From: Spiroplasma phoeniceum
GTDB taxonomy: Bacteria; Bacillota_I; Bacilli_A; Mycoplasmatales; Mycoplasmataceae
Assembly: GCA_026239495.1 (NCBI GenBank)
Contig: CP110830.1
Location: 1,922,001 to 1,986,000, forward strand
DNA: 64,000 nucleotides
Direction of reading: 5' to 3'
The notes under the pieces are model-generated. The model was not told the DNA's origin, ran no database searches, and was given only the letters and a program-made list of their open reading frames with translations. Made by a program: the position numbers and the translations under genes. Shown here piece by piece: positions 42,221-53,722 of this stretch. The first letter of the stretch is position 1. Each line of letters opens with the position of its first letter.

Positions 42221-42872
42221 ATTATTGATCGGATAGTATCTTTAAATTTAGAATTTTTATCATAAAAACAGATATTATTCTGTTTTCCCTACACAAAATA
42301 AACGATATTTTTATAAATTTCCCTTTTAAATAAAGGTATTATCCGATGAATAATGCAACCCCTAAAACTTAATATTTTTTGATACTTAAAGATGGATAAC
42401 CCATCTATGGCACGAAGCCTTAAAGAAAGTGTGAAAGCGAATGGATTTACTTCTCCTATTTTATTTCTTTAATTCTCGGCAAGATTAATCACTTGTTAAA
42501 TGTCAGAGCACATGTTTTTTGGCTTGTTTTCATAAAAAGAGCGCTGTTAAACCGAAAAAAATAATATCGGACACTAAAAAAACAAGAGGGTTGGAACTAC
42601 AAAATGTTATTTTCTTTATATAAAGTTGTCTAGGGATGGATGAAGCGTAATTAATAACTGGGCAAGCTGCTTTTTGTTTATTTCCGTATGGGGGATAAAC
42701 TCTGTTTAAATATAGAATTTTAGTATCGCCACCACTCACCCCCAAAGTGAGGTGGATGGCGAATTAAGCTAATTAAATCAAAATACAAATACTATCACTA
42801 AATATCAAAATATTAACCAACAAAGTGATTTTCTGTTTATTTAAAAAAATAAAAATAAAAGAATAAAATATT
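42221..42872 (+). other. Non-coding, hairpin-rich, GC-richer stretch
   Basis: No convincing gene. Several stems are visible: a long-range pair TCGGATAGTATCTTTAAA (from 42229) with TAAAGGTATTATCCGA (to 42346) enclosing AAAACAG/CTGTTTT (42265-42286); AGATGG/CCATCT (42390-42406); and CGCCA-CCACTCAC with GTGAGGTGG-TGGCG (42727-42761). The G+C content looks clearly above the surroundings. It could be a structured RNA or a phage control region. It matches none of the RNase P, tmRNA, SRP or riboswitch cores I know. Confidence 0.4.
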
Positions 42873-43602
42873 ATGCAAGAATATAAAAGTAAATATATTA
42901 ATAAAACTTGGAATTAAATAACAACATTATTTGATTGAGTTAATTGTCAGCCTATTAATTGTCGTATTTCACATCATAAAAATCATTATGATTTGCAGTG
43001 TTTAGAATGAGCTAAAATGTACTTAAATTTATTTAAAGACAAGCGAGATGTTATTGCTTCTTATATGCAACATTACAAAATTAACGATATTTTAGATTTA
43101 GCTTCGGATGGATGAAAAATATTACAAATTGACAAAAAAAATAAAACAAATAAAATAAAATATATTATTGCAATTGACCCTGCTGGAATTGGACAAACTG
43201 GTATTATTATTTATAATGTTTTTCAAAAGAAAATAATTAATAATATTACTTTTAATTCCAAAAATGAAGAAGAAGCAATAAATAATATGTATTTAATATT
43301 AAATGAGTTTAAAAATAAAATTTGTTCTTATTTAAATAAAGTTATTGTAATAATTTAAGATTATCAACTTCATAAAGGTTTAAAAATAAAAAATCCATTA
43401 TCTACTCCTAAATTTATTGGTGGTTTAAAAGTTTTATGCAAATATCTATTTAATTTAAAATATATTTTACAATCACCAGTCATTAAAAAAATATATTTAT
43501 AAAGGAAATATTAAAATATCAGAGCACCAACACGATGCACGAAAACATTTACAATATTTTTTAACAAAAGGAGTTGATAAAAATGGCACAAACAAAAAGT
43601 AA
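42873..43602 (+). pseudogene. RNase H-fold (RuvC-like) nuclease-type protein, decayed
   Basis: ATG 42873 gives MQEYKSKYINKTWN, then TAA at codon 15. The frame continues ITTLFDWVNCQPINCRISHH to YIIAIDPAGIGQTGIIIYN (first Asp of a RuvC-like fold). It then reads VIVII-stop-DYQLHKG, where Glu is expected, and after a +1 change near 43493 ISEHQHDARKHLQYFL (His/Asp end motif). The motif set suits a phage resolvase or terminase nuclease domain; which one is not settled. It overlaps the next gene by 20 bases. Confidence 0.55.
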
Positions 43603-43981
43603 TTTACCTAAAAAATCAATAACTAATAAAACTAAAATAAAAAATAAAAAAATTAATAAGTTAGAATTAACTGTTAGATTACATGAAAATCCGATTAAAA
43701 CTAAAATTAAGGCACTGGTTGCTGGGGGCGTTGAAGTTGATGCTTGTTCGGCTAAATGTCAATGAGACGGATTAAATTATTCAACATTATCAATATATAA
43801 CCCATCTATTTTAACTGAGTTTTTAAAATTAAAAAAAGATGATGAGATAAAAATTAAAGGCCCAGTATTTAATCAGTTAAATATAAAAACTAAACGCTAT
43901 TTTTTATCTTTTAGAGTAGATAGTTTTGAAATTATACAAAAAGCGATTAGAAAAAGAACAAATACAAATATTAAAAAATAA
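43583..43981 (+). CDS. Phage-region hypothetical protein
   Basis: 132 residues, intact with one UGA Trp (CQWDGLNY). A Lys/Asn-rich start (MAQTKSNLPKKSITNKTK) precedes LELTVRLHENPIKTKIKALV, and a beta-rich body continues through IKIKGPVFNQLNIKTKRYFL. A small nucleic-acid-binding (OB-like) fold is conceivable but unproven. ATG 43583 is chosen for AAAGGAG 43567-43573; TTG 43574 is too close to it. Confidence 0.65.
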
Positions 43982-43993
43982 GAGGAAAAAACA

Positions 43994-44452
43994 ATGGCAT
44001 TAAAAAATGTAAAATATGTTCTTATTGATGAAAATAATGAACCTATTAAAAATGAAGATGGTAGTTTAGATATTAAAACTGCTGAAATTATTTTAGAAAA
44101 TACTGCTGAAGTTGAAGAATTTAATGCAAGTAATTTAGAAAATAATAATCAACAAATCAACGAACTACAAACAAAAAATACTGAATTAACTTCACAAATT
44201 GAACAAAAAACAATTCAATTAAAACAAATTGAAGTAATTGACTTTATTAATTCTTTAACTGATAATGAAGAATTTAAAAATGTTTTATTAAAGTCTTATG
44301 ATATTAGCGATGATATTGAAATCATTAAAGCACAATTGCAAAGTGTTTATGATGAATTAATTAAGGTACAAACAGTTAACACTGGTGGCGTACCAAAGGT
44401 AGAAAACAAAGAAAACAATATTTTAGATACAGACAATGTATTTAATAAATAG
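43994..44452 (+). CDS. Scaffold-like phage protein
   Basis: 152 residues, acidic. The first third is MALKNVKYVLIDENNEPIKN. A coiled-coil stretch (residues about 45-80, ENNNQQINELQTKNTELTSQ) and a helical C-terminus ending KENNILDTDNVFNK follow. Size, acidity, coiled coil and the position directly before a capsid-like gene fit a head-assembly scaffold. RBS AGAGGAAA. Intact. Confidence 0.6.
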   Translation: MALKNVKYVLIDENNEPIKNEDGSLDIKTAEIILENTAEVEEFNASNLENNNQQINELQTKNTELTSQIEQKTIQLKQIEVIDFINSLTDNEEFKNVLLKSYDISDDIEIIKAQLQSVYDELIKVQTVNTGGVPKVENKENNILDTDNVFNK

Positions 44453-44469
44453 AAAGAAGGAAGTAAATT

Positions 44470-45697
44470 ATGGCACAAAACCCACAAATAATTTTCGGAG
44501 TTATTGCTAATCAAGCAACACAAAGAGACCGAGAAACATTGGAACAATGATATTTACAAACTTATCAACAAAAATTTAGTTGAGAAGCATTATTTGCGTG
44601 AAAAGAAGCCAATAAGTTTGGTTTAACATATAAAAGAAAGAAAAATATTAAATATAATGAAGGTTTGGGAGCAAACGGCCAAGTATTTAATACTTATGAT
44701 AACCTACTAAAATATTCAACAGTGGAATTTGAAGATGGAATTGTTGAATTAGATACAATTTTAACTTTTGCTCGTAAATTAGACCTCGTAGAAAGTGATT
44801 TTAATCCTAATCTTTGGGCTGCTGATATTGAGCAAGAAATGGATACTGAGGTTGCTTATAAACGCAATAAAATTTTAGAAATTATTAACAAAGGAACAGT
44901 TACAACTATTCAAGGACAAAAAGCAGATTACACAAATTCTTTACAAATCCACGATGAAATTATTGATAAAATATATGAAAATGGCTTTACTCCATAAGAA
45001 ACAGTTGTCTTGGGTTCGGCTGATTTTATTTGTGGAATTCGTGATAAATTACAGTTATAACTTGGAGCAAACGACCAAATAAATAGCGTAATTGCAACGA
45101 GTGGGGCAATGAAATCTGTTGAAGGAACAACATATTATATGGTTCCAAAAAAATTACCAATTATTAATAAAGATGGTTCAGAAGGAACAATCAATCTATT
45201 ACCAGATGGTGTTAATGCAATTGCTTTTAAATTTAGCAAAAAATACGACCCTCTTATTTTACGCAAAAAAAGACCATACTCCGTTAAGAGTTGGTGCTGC
45301 TGCGTTAGGTACTGGTGTGGGTAATACTTTAATTGTGGAAAGATTTTTATATTTAGGCGGAGCAGTAGTTGAACCCAAAGGAATTATTAAACATATTGTT
45401 GCAAAAATTGATATTAGTAAAATTAATAAATTAGATAAACCAACTATTCATGTCGCAGAACCAAAACAAGCAACAACAGAACAGCTAAAACCACAATTTA
45501 AAGCTGTTGTTTTAAAAGCGATTAAAGCAGCAGATAGTTCTTTAACAGAAACTGATTTTGATTACTTTATTGAAAGTAAAGGTGAAGATTGACCAATAAA
45601 TATTACAAACGATAAAACTGTTGAAGTTCAAATTGAAGGTAAAAACAACGCTACTGGTCAAACAAATCCGATTGATGTTAAAATTAAAAATTCTTAA
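44470..45697 (+). pseudogene. Major-capsid-like protein, two nonsense changes and a frameshift
   Basis: It starts MAQNPQIIFGVIANQATQRD. UGA Trp in EQWYLQT and FSWEALFAWK. The body has FEDGIVELDTILTFARKLDL. TAA replaces a likely Gln after NGFTP (44995) and after KLQL (45058). A seven-A run near 45266 shifts the frame before DHTPLRVGAAALGTGVGNTL. The restored protein is about 408 residues and ends in a beta-rich domain (VEVQIEGKNNATGQTNPIDV). Capsid assignment is by size, order and the IVERFLYLGGAVVEPKG-type core, not by search. Confidence 0.55.
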
Positions 45698-45733
45698 TAG
45701 TACTAAAAAATAGTACTTTTTCGTTTGATAGAT

Positions 45734-46256
45734 ATGCCAATTGGAACATCTAAAACAGCCCTTATTTATGCTGTTAAAAAAATCCAACTAGATTGTCAAT
45801 CCAACAACAATAAAAAAGTTTTGGTTTACAGTTATTAGAATTTTTAGGAATTCAAGTTTTAGCCCTTGTTTTATCAGTTTTAACTGGTTGTGCAGTATCT
45901 GCTTTTGGTCTTGGTGCGGGATTATCTAATTTTGCAGCTGCATTTATATCTTTTGGTGTAGAAACAGCAACATATTTTACAGTTAATCAAATTTATGACA
46001 AATTAACTTATGGAATTACTGCAAAAATTACTGCCTTAAATTTATTGCCAACAATTGGTGGAATTGGTAAATTAACGCGTGCTGTTCGCACAACTAGAAT
46101 TTTAAAATTAGCAAAAGAAACTAAATTACTTGAAAAATTAGGGGTAATAACTGCTAATAATTTAGAAGATGTTGTAAGGCAAGTTACAGGTAAAAAGATT
46201 TTATCTGATAAATTAATATTTGATTTTACAAAACAGACTAATAATGAAACTTTATT
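45734..46256 (+). pseudogene. Gly/Ala-rich hydrophobic phage protein, cut by IS copy I
   Basis: ATG 45734 gives MPIGTSKTALIYAVK, shifts frame near 45780, and meets TAA after SIQQQ (a run of CAA codons). It then has a long hydrophobic region (ILGIQVLALVLSVLTGCAVS, GLGAGLSNFAAAFISFGVE) and a basic part (KLTRAVRTTRILKLAKETKL). It ends at NNETL where copy I begins. Its continuation may lie on the minus strand from 52603 (see findings). Possibly a membrane-active ejection or tail protein. Confidence 0.5.
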
Positions 46257-47326
46257 AGACTTCTTGCATAACCCATTAAAATAATTTCAAATATTTGTAA
46301 AAAGGGGTTAATATAAAATTATAATTTTAATTAATTATTTCTTTTATTTAAAAATTTAATATTTTGCCACAACGAAAAATTATTTTATTATTCAAATTCG
46401 TTAATTTTAAATAAATCTTTTATGATAACTATAATAATTGTAAATTATAAATTGAAGCAATTAAATTAAATCTTAAACTAAATCGTTTTCTACGATTTCT
46501 ATATTTTTCTGTAATAATTTTAAATTTTTTAAGAATAGCAAAAATATTTTCAATAATAATTCTTATTTTTGAAACTAGTCTATTATGTTGTTTTTGTTCT
46601 TTATTTAAATGTTTTTTCTTAGTTTTCTTTGTGGGAATTATAACATTATTGTGAATTTTTTGTATTCCTTGATAACCACTATCAACTATTAATTTGGTAT
46701 TTTTTAAAATTGCGATTTTTGATTCTTTAAATAAAGCATAATCGTGTTTTTTACCAAGCGAAAAACTTGTTGCAATAATTTTTTTGGTTTCTTGTTCGAT
46801 AATTACTTGTGTTTTAATAGTGTGTTTTTTCTTTTTACCAGAATAAGATTGTTTTTGTCTTTTTTTGGGCGTTGGATTGGGGTTTCGGTAACATCAATAA
46901 TAATAGTTTTATCATTAAAATAATCATTTATTAGCGCTTTTTTACCAGCAACTTGCTGAAAATCAGGGTGTTTAATTAAAATATCTTCAATTCACTTGAT
47001 ATTGCGATAACAATTAGCTTCACTAATTCCAAAATTTTTTCCAAGATGAAAATAAGTTCGATATTCTCGTCAATATGATAAAGTCATCAATAATCGATTT
47101 TCTAGTGATAATTTATTAGATTTGCCACCTTTTTTAAATTTTTCTATTTCAGCTACTTGTAAAATATCTAACATTTTATTAAAAATATCTTGTTTTATTC
47201 CTGTTAATCTTAATCATTCTTTATCATTAATATTTTTAAATTCATCAAATTTCATAATTTAATATCCTCATAAATTATATTTTATAATAATATTTTAATA
47301 ATAAAACCAGGTATCGCAAGAAGTCT
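46257..47326 (-). mobile_element. IS5-like element type I, copy I
   Basis: 1070 bp with both tips intact and ATT on each side (46254-46256 and 47327-47329). It abuts the 3' half of another copy (J). Minus orientation, inverted relative to copy K at 52604. Confidence 0.9.
46429..47255 (-). CDS. IS5-like transposase (copy I), -1 frameshift
   Basis: ATG 47255 (MKFDEFKNINDKEW) to TAG 46429, 827 bp, with the seven-A slip site near 46861-46867. The frame is otherwise open. The internal Met of the MPTKK segment is Ile here (IPTKK), a sense change showing that MPTKK is not a separate start. Probably functional. Confidence 0.75.
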
Positions 47327-47968
47327 ATTGATGTTACCGAAACCCCAATCCAACGCCCAAAAAAAGACAAAAACAATCTTATTCTGGTAAAAAGAAAAAA
47401 CACACTATTAAAACACAAGTAATTATCGAACAAGAAACCAAAAAAATTATTGCAACAAGTTTTTCGCTTGGTAAAAAACACGATTATGCTTTATTTAAAG
47501 AATCAAAAATCGCAATTTTAAAAAATACCAAATTAATAGTTGATAGTGGTTATCAAGGAATACAAAAAATTCACAATAATGTTATAATGCCCACAAAGAA
47601 AACTAAGAAAAAACATTTAAATAAAGAACAAAAACAACATAATAGACTAGTTTTAAAAATAAGAATTATTATTGAAAATATTTTTGCTATTCTTAAAAAA
47701 TTTAAAATTATTACAGAAAAATATCGTAATCGAAGGAAACGATTTAGTTTAAGATTTAATTTAATTGCTTCAATTTATAATTTACAATTATTATAGTTAT
47801 CATAAAAGATTTATTTAAAATTAACGAATTTGAATAATAAAATAATTTTTCGTTGTGGCAAAATATTAAATTTTTAAATAAAAGACATAATTAATTAAAA
47901 TTATAATTTTATATTAGCCCCTTTTTACAAATATTTGAAATTATTTTAATGGGTTATGCAAGAAGTCT
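47327..47968 (+). pseudogene. IS5-like element type I, copy J, 3' half only
   Basis: It begins at the codons for IDVTETPIQRP (the same internal site as copy B) and runs to the intact right tip at 47968. It encodes only the C-terminal two-thirds of the transposase (SYSGKKKKHTIKTQ to IASIYNLQLL) and lacks the promoter and start. It truncates the phage gene to its right. Confidence 0.85.
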
Positions 47969-49420
47969 ATTATTTTTAAACTTAATAATACGCCAATCAG
48001 CATTTTTATTGCCCCTTCATACAACAAAATATCATTTATTATCAATTTGATTAAATGGTTTGTCGTTTGAATAAAATTCATCTCAATAATTTATTGGTGT
48101 TGGTGGGGTGGGGCCACCAGTAAAATTAAAATATGATGAATTTAATTTAACTTTACAGTTTTCAAATTCTCAATATCCAGTTTCTACCTCTCTTGGATTA
48201 GATATTAATTCAAAATAATACGGGGAAAATAATTTAATATCATTATTATAAACTTTATTAATTGCATATTTACTATATGTATAATTTGATAACATATAAA
48301 TAATTTTTTTAAATTTTTTAACAATAACATCATTAATAAGTGTTGGATTATCTAATTTTCAGTTTTCAAATAAACCATCAATTACATCTTCGGGTTTTTG
48401 TCCTTTGAATTTTTGTCGTAGTTTAGCCGCTTCATTAGTGGGATTGCCCTTTCCGTCGTATTTTGCCCCTTGAAATTTTCTATCATAATTATAACGATAT
48501 GTTAAATAATTTAATAAAACTTTTTCTAAACCGTTTTTATTTACCAAATCTAAAATATCTTTTCCTTGAATATAATTTTTGGCAATACTTCAAGGTAAAA
48601 AACTTTCAGTAAATCAATATTGAAATATTCTTAAATTAGGTTCTGTCTCAATTGGCATTGATATTAATGGTACTAAACTAGCATTTTCAACGATTGATGA
48701 TGGATAAGAATAAACACCATTGACATTGCCTCAACATTTAATATTTCCAAACAACATTGGTTTAGGGTATTTAATCTCAATCCCAGTAAATACTGTATCT
48801 TCGGACAATGATTTTTGTAATACTAAATGGATACTATTTTTATTTTTTCATTTAAAGTCAGTTATTTTAACTAAATGCGTAGATTTAATAATATCAACAC
48901 CATTTGGTGAATAAGGGCGTTTATATTCTTCAATGATATAGCATTCATTTTTATTGTTTTCACTAATTGGTTCATTAATAGATACTATTTTTAAATATAA
49001 TGTTTCTAAAAATGCTTTTTCTTGTTTTGAAATATTATTAATTAAAATATCTTTTTCATCAATCATTACATAACTTGTAATATTATCTTGAATTGTTGTA
49101 TTTTGTTGAATTTGTAGTTTAAAATTAAAGTCTCTAATTTCATAACCCGTTATTTTAATATATTCATCTTTGTCAATAAAACCTATTTTAACGCTATTTT
49201 GAGAGTAGTTTAAGATTGGTTTTTGCTTTGTCTTAACAAGATTATTAATTTTATAAATATATAATGTTCTAGCGCGGTCTTCGGTGAATAATTGTTCTAA
49301 ATCGGGGTCGCTGTACTGCGATTGATTAGCAAAATCTAGGTGGATACTATCAATTGAATAGTCAATTGGTTCATCATTTTCTGCTAATTGTGCTAACGTT
49401 TTTTCAGATGGTTTTAACAT
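47969..49420 (-). CDS. Large phage structural-type protein, 3' end lost to IS copy J
   Basis: 484 codons are open from ATG 49420 to the IS boundary, with many UGA Trp codons. It begins MLKPSEKTLAQLAENDEPID and includes YKRPYSPNGVDIIKSTHLVK, CWGNVNGVYSYPSSIVENAS and GGPTPPTPINYWDEFYSNDK. No stop remains, so the gene is truncated. Its start overlaps the upstream gene's stop (TAATG). A tail, collar or fibre protein is likely from order and size; no diagnostic motif was recognised. Confidence 0.6.
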
Positions 49421-50676
49421 TATTCTTGTTCTCCTTGTTTTTCATTAGGTATATTGATAATAGTTTCATTGTTTTTTAATTGTCTATTTAAAGTAGCATT
49501 TACTGGTAAGTGAACATCAACAATTAACTCATCAATATTTTTAATATTGAATGTTATATTGTTTAAAATCGCATTATCATATTTAATTAACTTAATAATA
49601 AATTCAGTTAATTTAATTTCTCTAATATATATCATTTGTTCGTATGATGCGTTTGTTTGAATATTTACACCAGAAACTTCCGCTTGATTTTGTTGTGCTC
49701 CCTTAGCAATTGTGGGAACATGGTGGCGATTTATTTTATAGTAATTAGTTAATAATCAATCATATATTTTTGTTAATTGTTCACCTTTAAAATTACCAGC
49801 AATATATTCTACTGGATGAAAATTACTATCAGGGTCTCCTTCAACTAATAACAAGTCATTTTCAATAAATGAAGCTAACATTTTACTAATTTCTTGGTCA
49901 ACTACACCAATTACTCCATTAGTATTAATGGTAAATTTACCACTATTTAATAATGGGTCTAACATTATATTTTCAGCAATAATATCTAAAATACTAGCAA
50001 ATTGCTTACCATAACGAGCATAAGGTTCAAAATTAGGGTTGTTAGGAATAGTTTCAATTGGAATAAAATTAAGTGGTAATATTCCTTCTTTTTGTAATGT
50101 TGTATAGTTATTTCATTTTGCATCATCAATATATAAGTCGGTAATATTACTATATAATCGTGTTTTTAGCTTTATAATAACTTTAACTTGTTTAGTTACA
50201 GCATCAATCTCTAATTTTTCAGTAATAAAAATACTCTGGTCATTTTTAATATAAGAGTCATAATCAAAAGTACAAGATACTAAATTACCTAATTCATCAT
50301 ATTTGTCATTGTAAAAATCAATAGTAATAAAATTAAGTTTTGAATTATTAGCGAAAATAAAGTATGCACCCTTACCATTCTTATTAATTTTATATTCGTT
50401 ATATCAATTTTTATTAGTAAAGTCTTGCATCTTTAAAAAGTTATTAATTAATTTAGTATCTAATTGTTGATTAGTAAGTGGATTATAAATGCTAATTTCT
50501 AAAACTCGTGGATTTAAAAAATTAGCATTATCTTCACAAATTCTTTTTTCTAAAATATCATTATGTTTTTGAACAGTAACATTTTTACGATTAGTAATCG
50601 TTGATGCTAAATTAAGATAATAACTATCAATATCATAATCTTTTTTTATTTTCTTTTGTGCCGGTAAAAATCCCAT
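49420..50676 (-). CDS. Portal/connector-like phage protein
   Basis: 418 residues, intact, with UGA Trp codons (TNKNWYNEY, DAKWNNYTT, IYDWLLTNY). It begins MGFLPAQKKIKKDYDIDSYY; an acidic middle leads to KGAQQNQAEVSGVNIQTNAS followed by a long helix (YEQMIYIREIKLTEFIIKLI), a pattern seen in portal proteins (a Glu-Val-Ser segment before the helical wing). The assignment is tentative. It is followed with a one-base overlap by the 484-codon gene. Confidence 0.5.
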
Positions 50677-50690
50677 TTATAAATTCCCCT

Positions 50691-50957
50691 TTATTTTGTA
50701 TCTTCTTTTTTAATAACATCTTCAATATTATTTTTTTGTTGTTTGTTATGAGTTTTGATAAATCGAATAGTTTCAATAATTAAAACAATAATTCCAGCTC
50801 CAATAAGCATTGCTGAAACAATAACATATGCTGGTCAAGAAATACTTAATGTTTTTTATCCTATAAAACAAATAATAATTCCTGCAATAAAAAACAATGA
50901 TTAAACTCCAAAGATTTTCAAAAACATAGTTACATGTTTAATAGTTACTTTTGACAT
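50691..50957 (-). pseudogene. Small two-helix membrane protein (phage region) with two stops
   Basis: 88 codons from ATG 50957: MSKVTIKHVTMFLKIFGV, TAA, SLFFIAGIIICFIG, TAA, KTLSISWPAYVIVSAMLIGA and a charged tail ending EDVIKKEDTK. Two membrane helices and a short basic/acidic tail are holin-like. Both stops are TAA where CAA (Gln) would fit. Confidence 0.5.
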
Positions 50958-50972
50958 AAAACCATCCCCTTT

Positions 50973-51908
50973 CTAGCTTACTTTTTTTATTTCAATAAAC
51001 ACAAATCCCAAAGTTCTAAATGTTGCTGGGCCATTAACTCCAATATTAATCAATCCATCAGGATCAATAGATAATGCTAAACACGCACTATTAACACCTA
51101 TTTGATCATATATAACACCTATTGTTTGTCTAAAACTATGCCTTGTTTGCAACATCCCTTGACTTTTTAAATTTCCCTTGCTATCTTCTCCTGAGGCTCA
51201 AATTCTATAAATATAATTTTCTTTATCAAAATTAGGAATATTATATCCAGCTTGGCCAACTATAAAATCACTAGTATCAACAATTTATCAATCTGTAACA
51301 TTTGGTATAAAAATTGATTTTTTTAATTCATCTAAGATTTCTTCTTTTATTTTTGCAAGTTTTTCGTCTTTAATTTTTTCTATAGCAAGTTTATCTAATA
51401 AGGCATCAACTTCTAATTGAGCATAATATGCTTCTAAATCAATCATTGTTAAATCAATACCTTCTTCTTGAAAAGTAAGAAACATTTTCTTTAAAGTTGT
51501 TAAATTAGCCAGTTATTTTGCATAGGTAGGCAATAAACCTTGTCATGTTGCCATAGGGTCATTTTGTGAAGAATAATTAATATTACCAACACTCATATTT
51601 GCTGAAGTAAAAAACTCAATTGGAATGCGGTTAAATGTTCAATGTTCAATCGTAATAAACACCATATTAATACAAATTTTCTTTAATAATGGATCTTTAA
51701 ATGTTTCAAACTTTAATTTTGAAAATGGATAGTTTAAATATGAATTAATCATATTTTGGGCTCTTAAAGCAAATGTTTTAAATCATAATTCTACATCACC
51801 TTTAAAGAACTTATTATATCGAGTTGGAACTTGGGTAATTTTACCTGTCATTGGAATAAAATTATTATAATTTTCCAAAGTAACGTTTTGTCATAATTCA
51901 TTTAACAT
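50973..51908 (-). pseudogene. Phage structural-type protein with two stops
   Basis: From ATG 51908: [20 protein letters not shown] and [23 protein letters not shown] occurs after LLPTYAK (near 51514) and after VTDW (near 51284). The frame then runs on to TAG 50973 through YIYRIWASGEDSKGNLKSQG and LALSIDPDGLINIGVNGPAT. About 311 codons if restored. The C-terminal part looks like a beta-sandwich receptor or fibre domain. No family recognised. Confidence 0.5.
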
Positions 51909-51920
51909 TTAATCATCTCC

Positions 51921-52603
51921 TTATCATTTACTTTTTTTATAATATATCTTCTTTGATATAAACTTTTTACTATTTAATAATGTTTTTGTTTTAATTGTTT
52001 TGTTTAAATTTTGTTTTGTTCTTAGTTGTTTATATGTTTGAAATGATAATCCTTTCCCCAATAAACTAGTAACCGCACTATCTTCTAACGTATTTAACAA
52101 TTTATCTTTATTAAAGTTATTTTTAAATTGTTCTTGCATTTTTAATATCTTAGCAATTGTCCGATATATTTTAAAACTATCTTTTACTACTTGCTGATAA
52201 GCAAGTGGGGCAAAAGAAACTAAATTAAACAAACTTGTTTTTTTAAAACCTCATACAATAAACCGTTCGCTGTTAATATAGAATTTAAAAGGTTCAAGAG
52301 TCAAAACAAACTGTTCTGCTTTGATTAAAGTTGTCATAACAACAAGAGGGGCATATTTGGGGTTTTTATAATATATTGTTAAAGCAACTTCACCCGCAGC
52401 TCTGATAAAGGAACAGTTTTAACTGCAAGACAAACATTAGAACCATAAGCAAAAGGTAACAATTGCCCCTTTTTAATAGCCTTAGTTTCAAATTTAGACA
52501 ATATTTTTTTAGTTTGCTAAGTAATTTTACTAATTACTTTTTGTTTAATAGTAATTAATTGTTTTTCAATGGGGGCTAATAATTTTTTAGTTACTTTTTG
52601 AAT
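51921..52603 (-). pseudogene. Phage gene remnant, possibly the 3' part of the 45734 gene
   Basis: It enters without a start at the copy K boundary: IQKVTKKLLAPIEKQLITIK, TAG (likely former CAG), then QTKKILSKFETKAIKKGQLL. A one-base change near 52405 precedes AAGEVALTIYYKNPKYAPLV, FKFYINSERFIVWGFKKTSL, and a basic C-terminus ending KKIYYKKSKW (Trp UGA then TAA). It lacks an N-terminus, as the 45734 gene lacks a C-terminus. Confidence 0.5.
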
Positions 52604-53673
52604 AGACTTCTTGCGATACCTGGTTTTATTATTAAAATATTATTATAAAATATAATTTATGAGGATATTAAATTATGAAATTTGATGAATTTAAAAATAT
52701 TAATGATAAAGAATGATTAAGATTAACAGGAATAAAACAAGATATTTTTAATAAAATGTTAGATATTTTACAAGTAGCTGAAATAGAAAAATTTAAAAAA
52801 GGTGGCAAAGCTAATAAATTATCACTAGAAAATCGATTATTGATGACTTTATCGTATTGACGAGAATATCGAACTTATTTTCATCTTGGAAAAAATTTCG
52901 GAATTAGTGAAGCTAATTGTTATCGCAATATCAAGTGAATTGAAGATATTTTAATTAAACACCCTGATTTTCAGCAAGTTGCTGGTAAAAAAGCACTAAT
53001 AAATGATTATTTTAATGATAAAACTATTATTATTGATGCTACCGAAACCCCAATCCAACGCCCAAAAAAAGACAAAAACAATCTTATTCTGGTAAAAAGA
53101 AAAAACACACTATTAAAACACAAGTAATTATCGAACAAGAAACCAAAAAAATTATTGCAACAAGTTTTTCACTTGGTAAAAAACACGATTATGCTTTATT
53201 TAAAGAATCAAAAATCGCAATTTTAAAAAATACCAAATTAATAGTTGATAGTGGTTATCAAGGAATACAAAAAATTCACAATAATGTTATAATGCCCACA
53301 AAGAAAACTAAGAAAAAACATTTAAATAAAGAACAAAAACAACATAATAGACTAGTTTCAAAAATAAGAATTATTATTGAAAATATTTTTGCTATTCTTA
53401 AAAAATTTAAAATTATTACAGAAAAATATAGAAATCGTAGAAAACGACTTAGTTTAAGATTTAATTTAATTGCTTCAATTTATAATTTACAATTATTATA
53501 GTTATCATAAAAGATTTATTTAAAATTAACGAATTTGAATAATAAAATAATTTTTCGTTGTGGCAAAATATTAAATTTTTAAATAAAAGACATAATTAAT
53601 TAAAATTATAATTTTATATTAACCCCTTTTTACAAATATTTGAAATTATTTTAATGGGTTATGCAAGAAGTCT
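52604..53673 (+). mobile_element. IS5-like element type I, copy K
   Basis: 1070 bp, both tips intact, AAT at 52601-52603 and 53674-53676. Inverted relative to copy I. Confidence 0.9.
52675..53501 (+). CDS. IS5-like transposase (copy K), -1 frameshift
   Basis: An 827-bp two-frame gene, ATG 52675 to TAG 53501, seven-A slip site near 53063-53069. The C-terminal end has RNRRKRLSLRF (Leu for Phe in other copies), a conservative difference. No disabling change seen. Confidence 0.8.
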
Positions 53674-53722
53674 AATGATGTTATATATTAATTATTAATT
53701 ATAGCAATGTGAGGAATAAAAA

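Larger units (their letters stand above)
42873..52603. mobile_element. Decaying tailed-phage remnant
   Basis: This holds a nuclease-like gene, a scaffold-like gene, a capsid-like gene and a Gly-rich hydrophobic gene on the plus strand (42873-46256), and five phage-like genes on the minus strand (47969-52603). Two IS5-like copies (I and J) separate the halves and copy K lies at the outer end. Most genes carry nonsense or frameshift changes. The naming rests on gene order and protein character, not on database hits. Confidence 0.55.
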
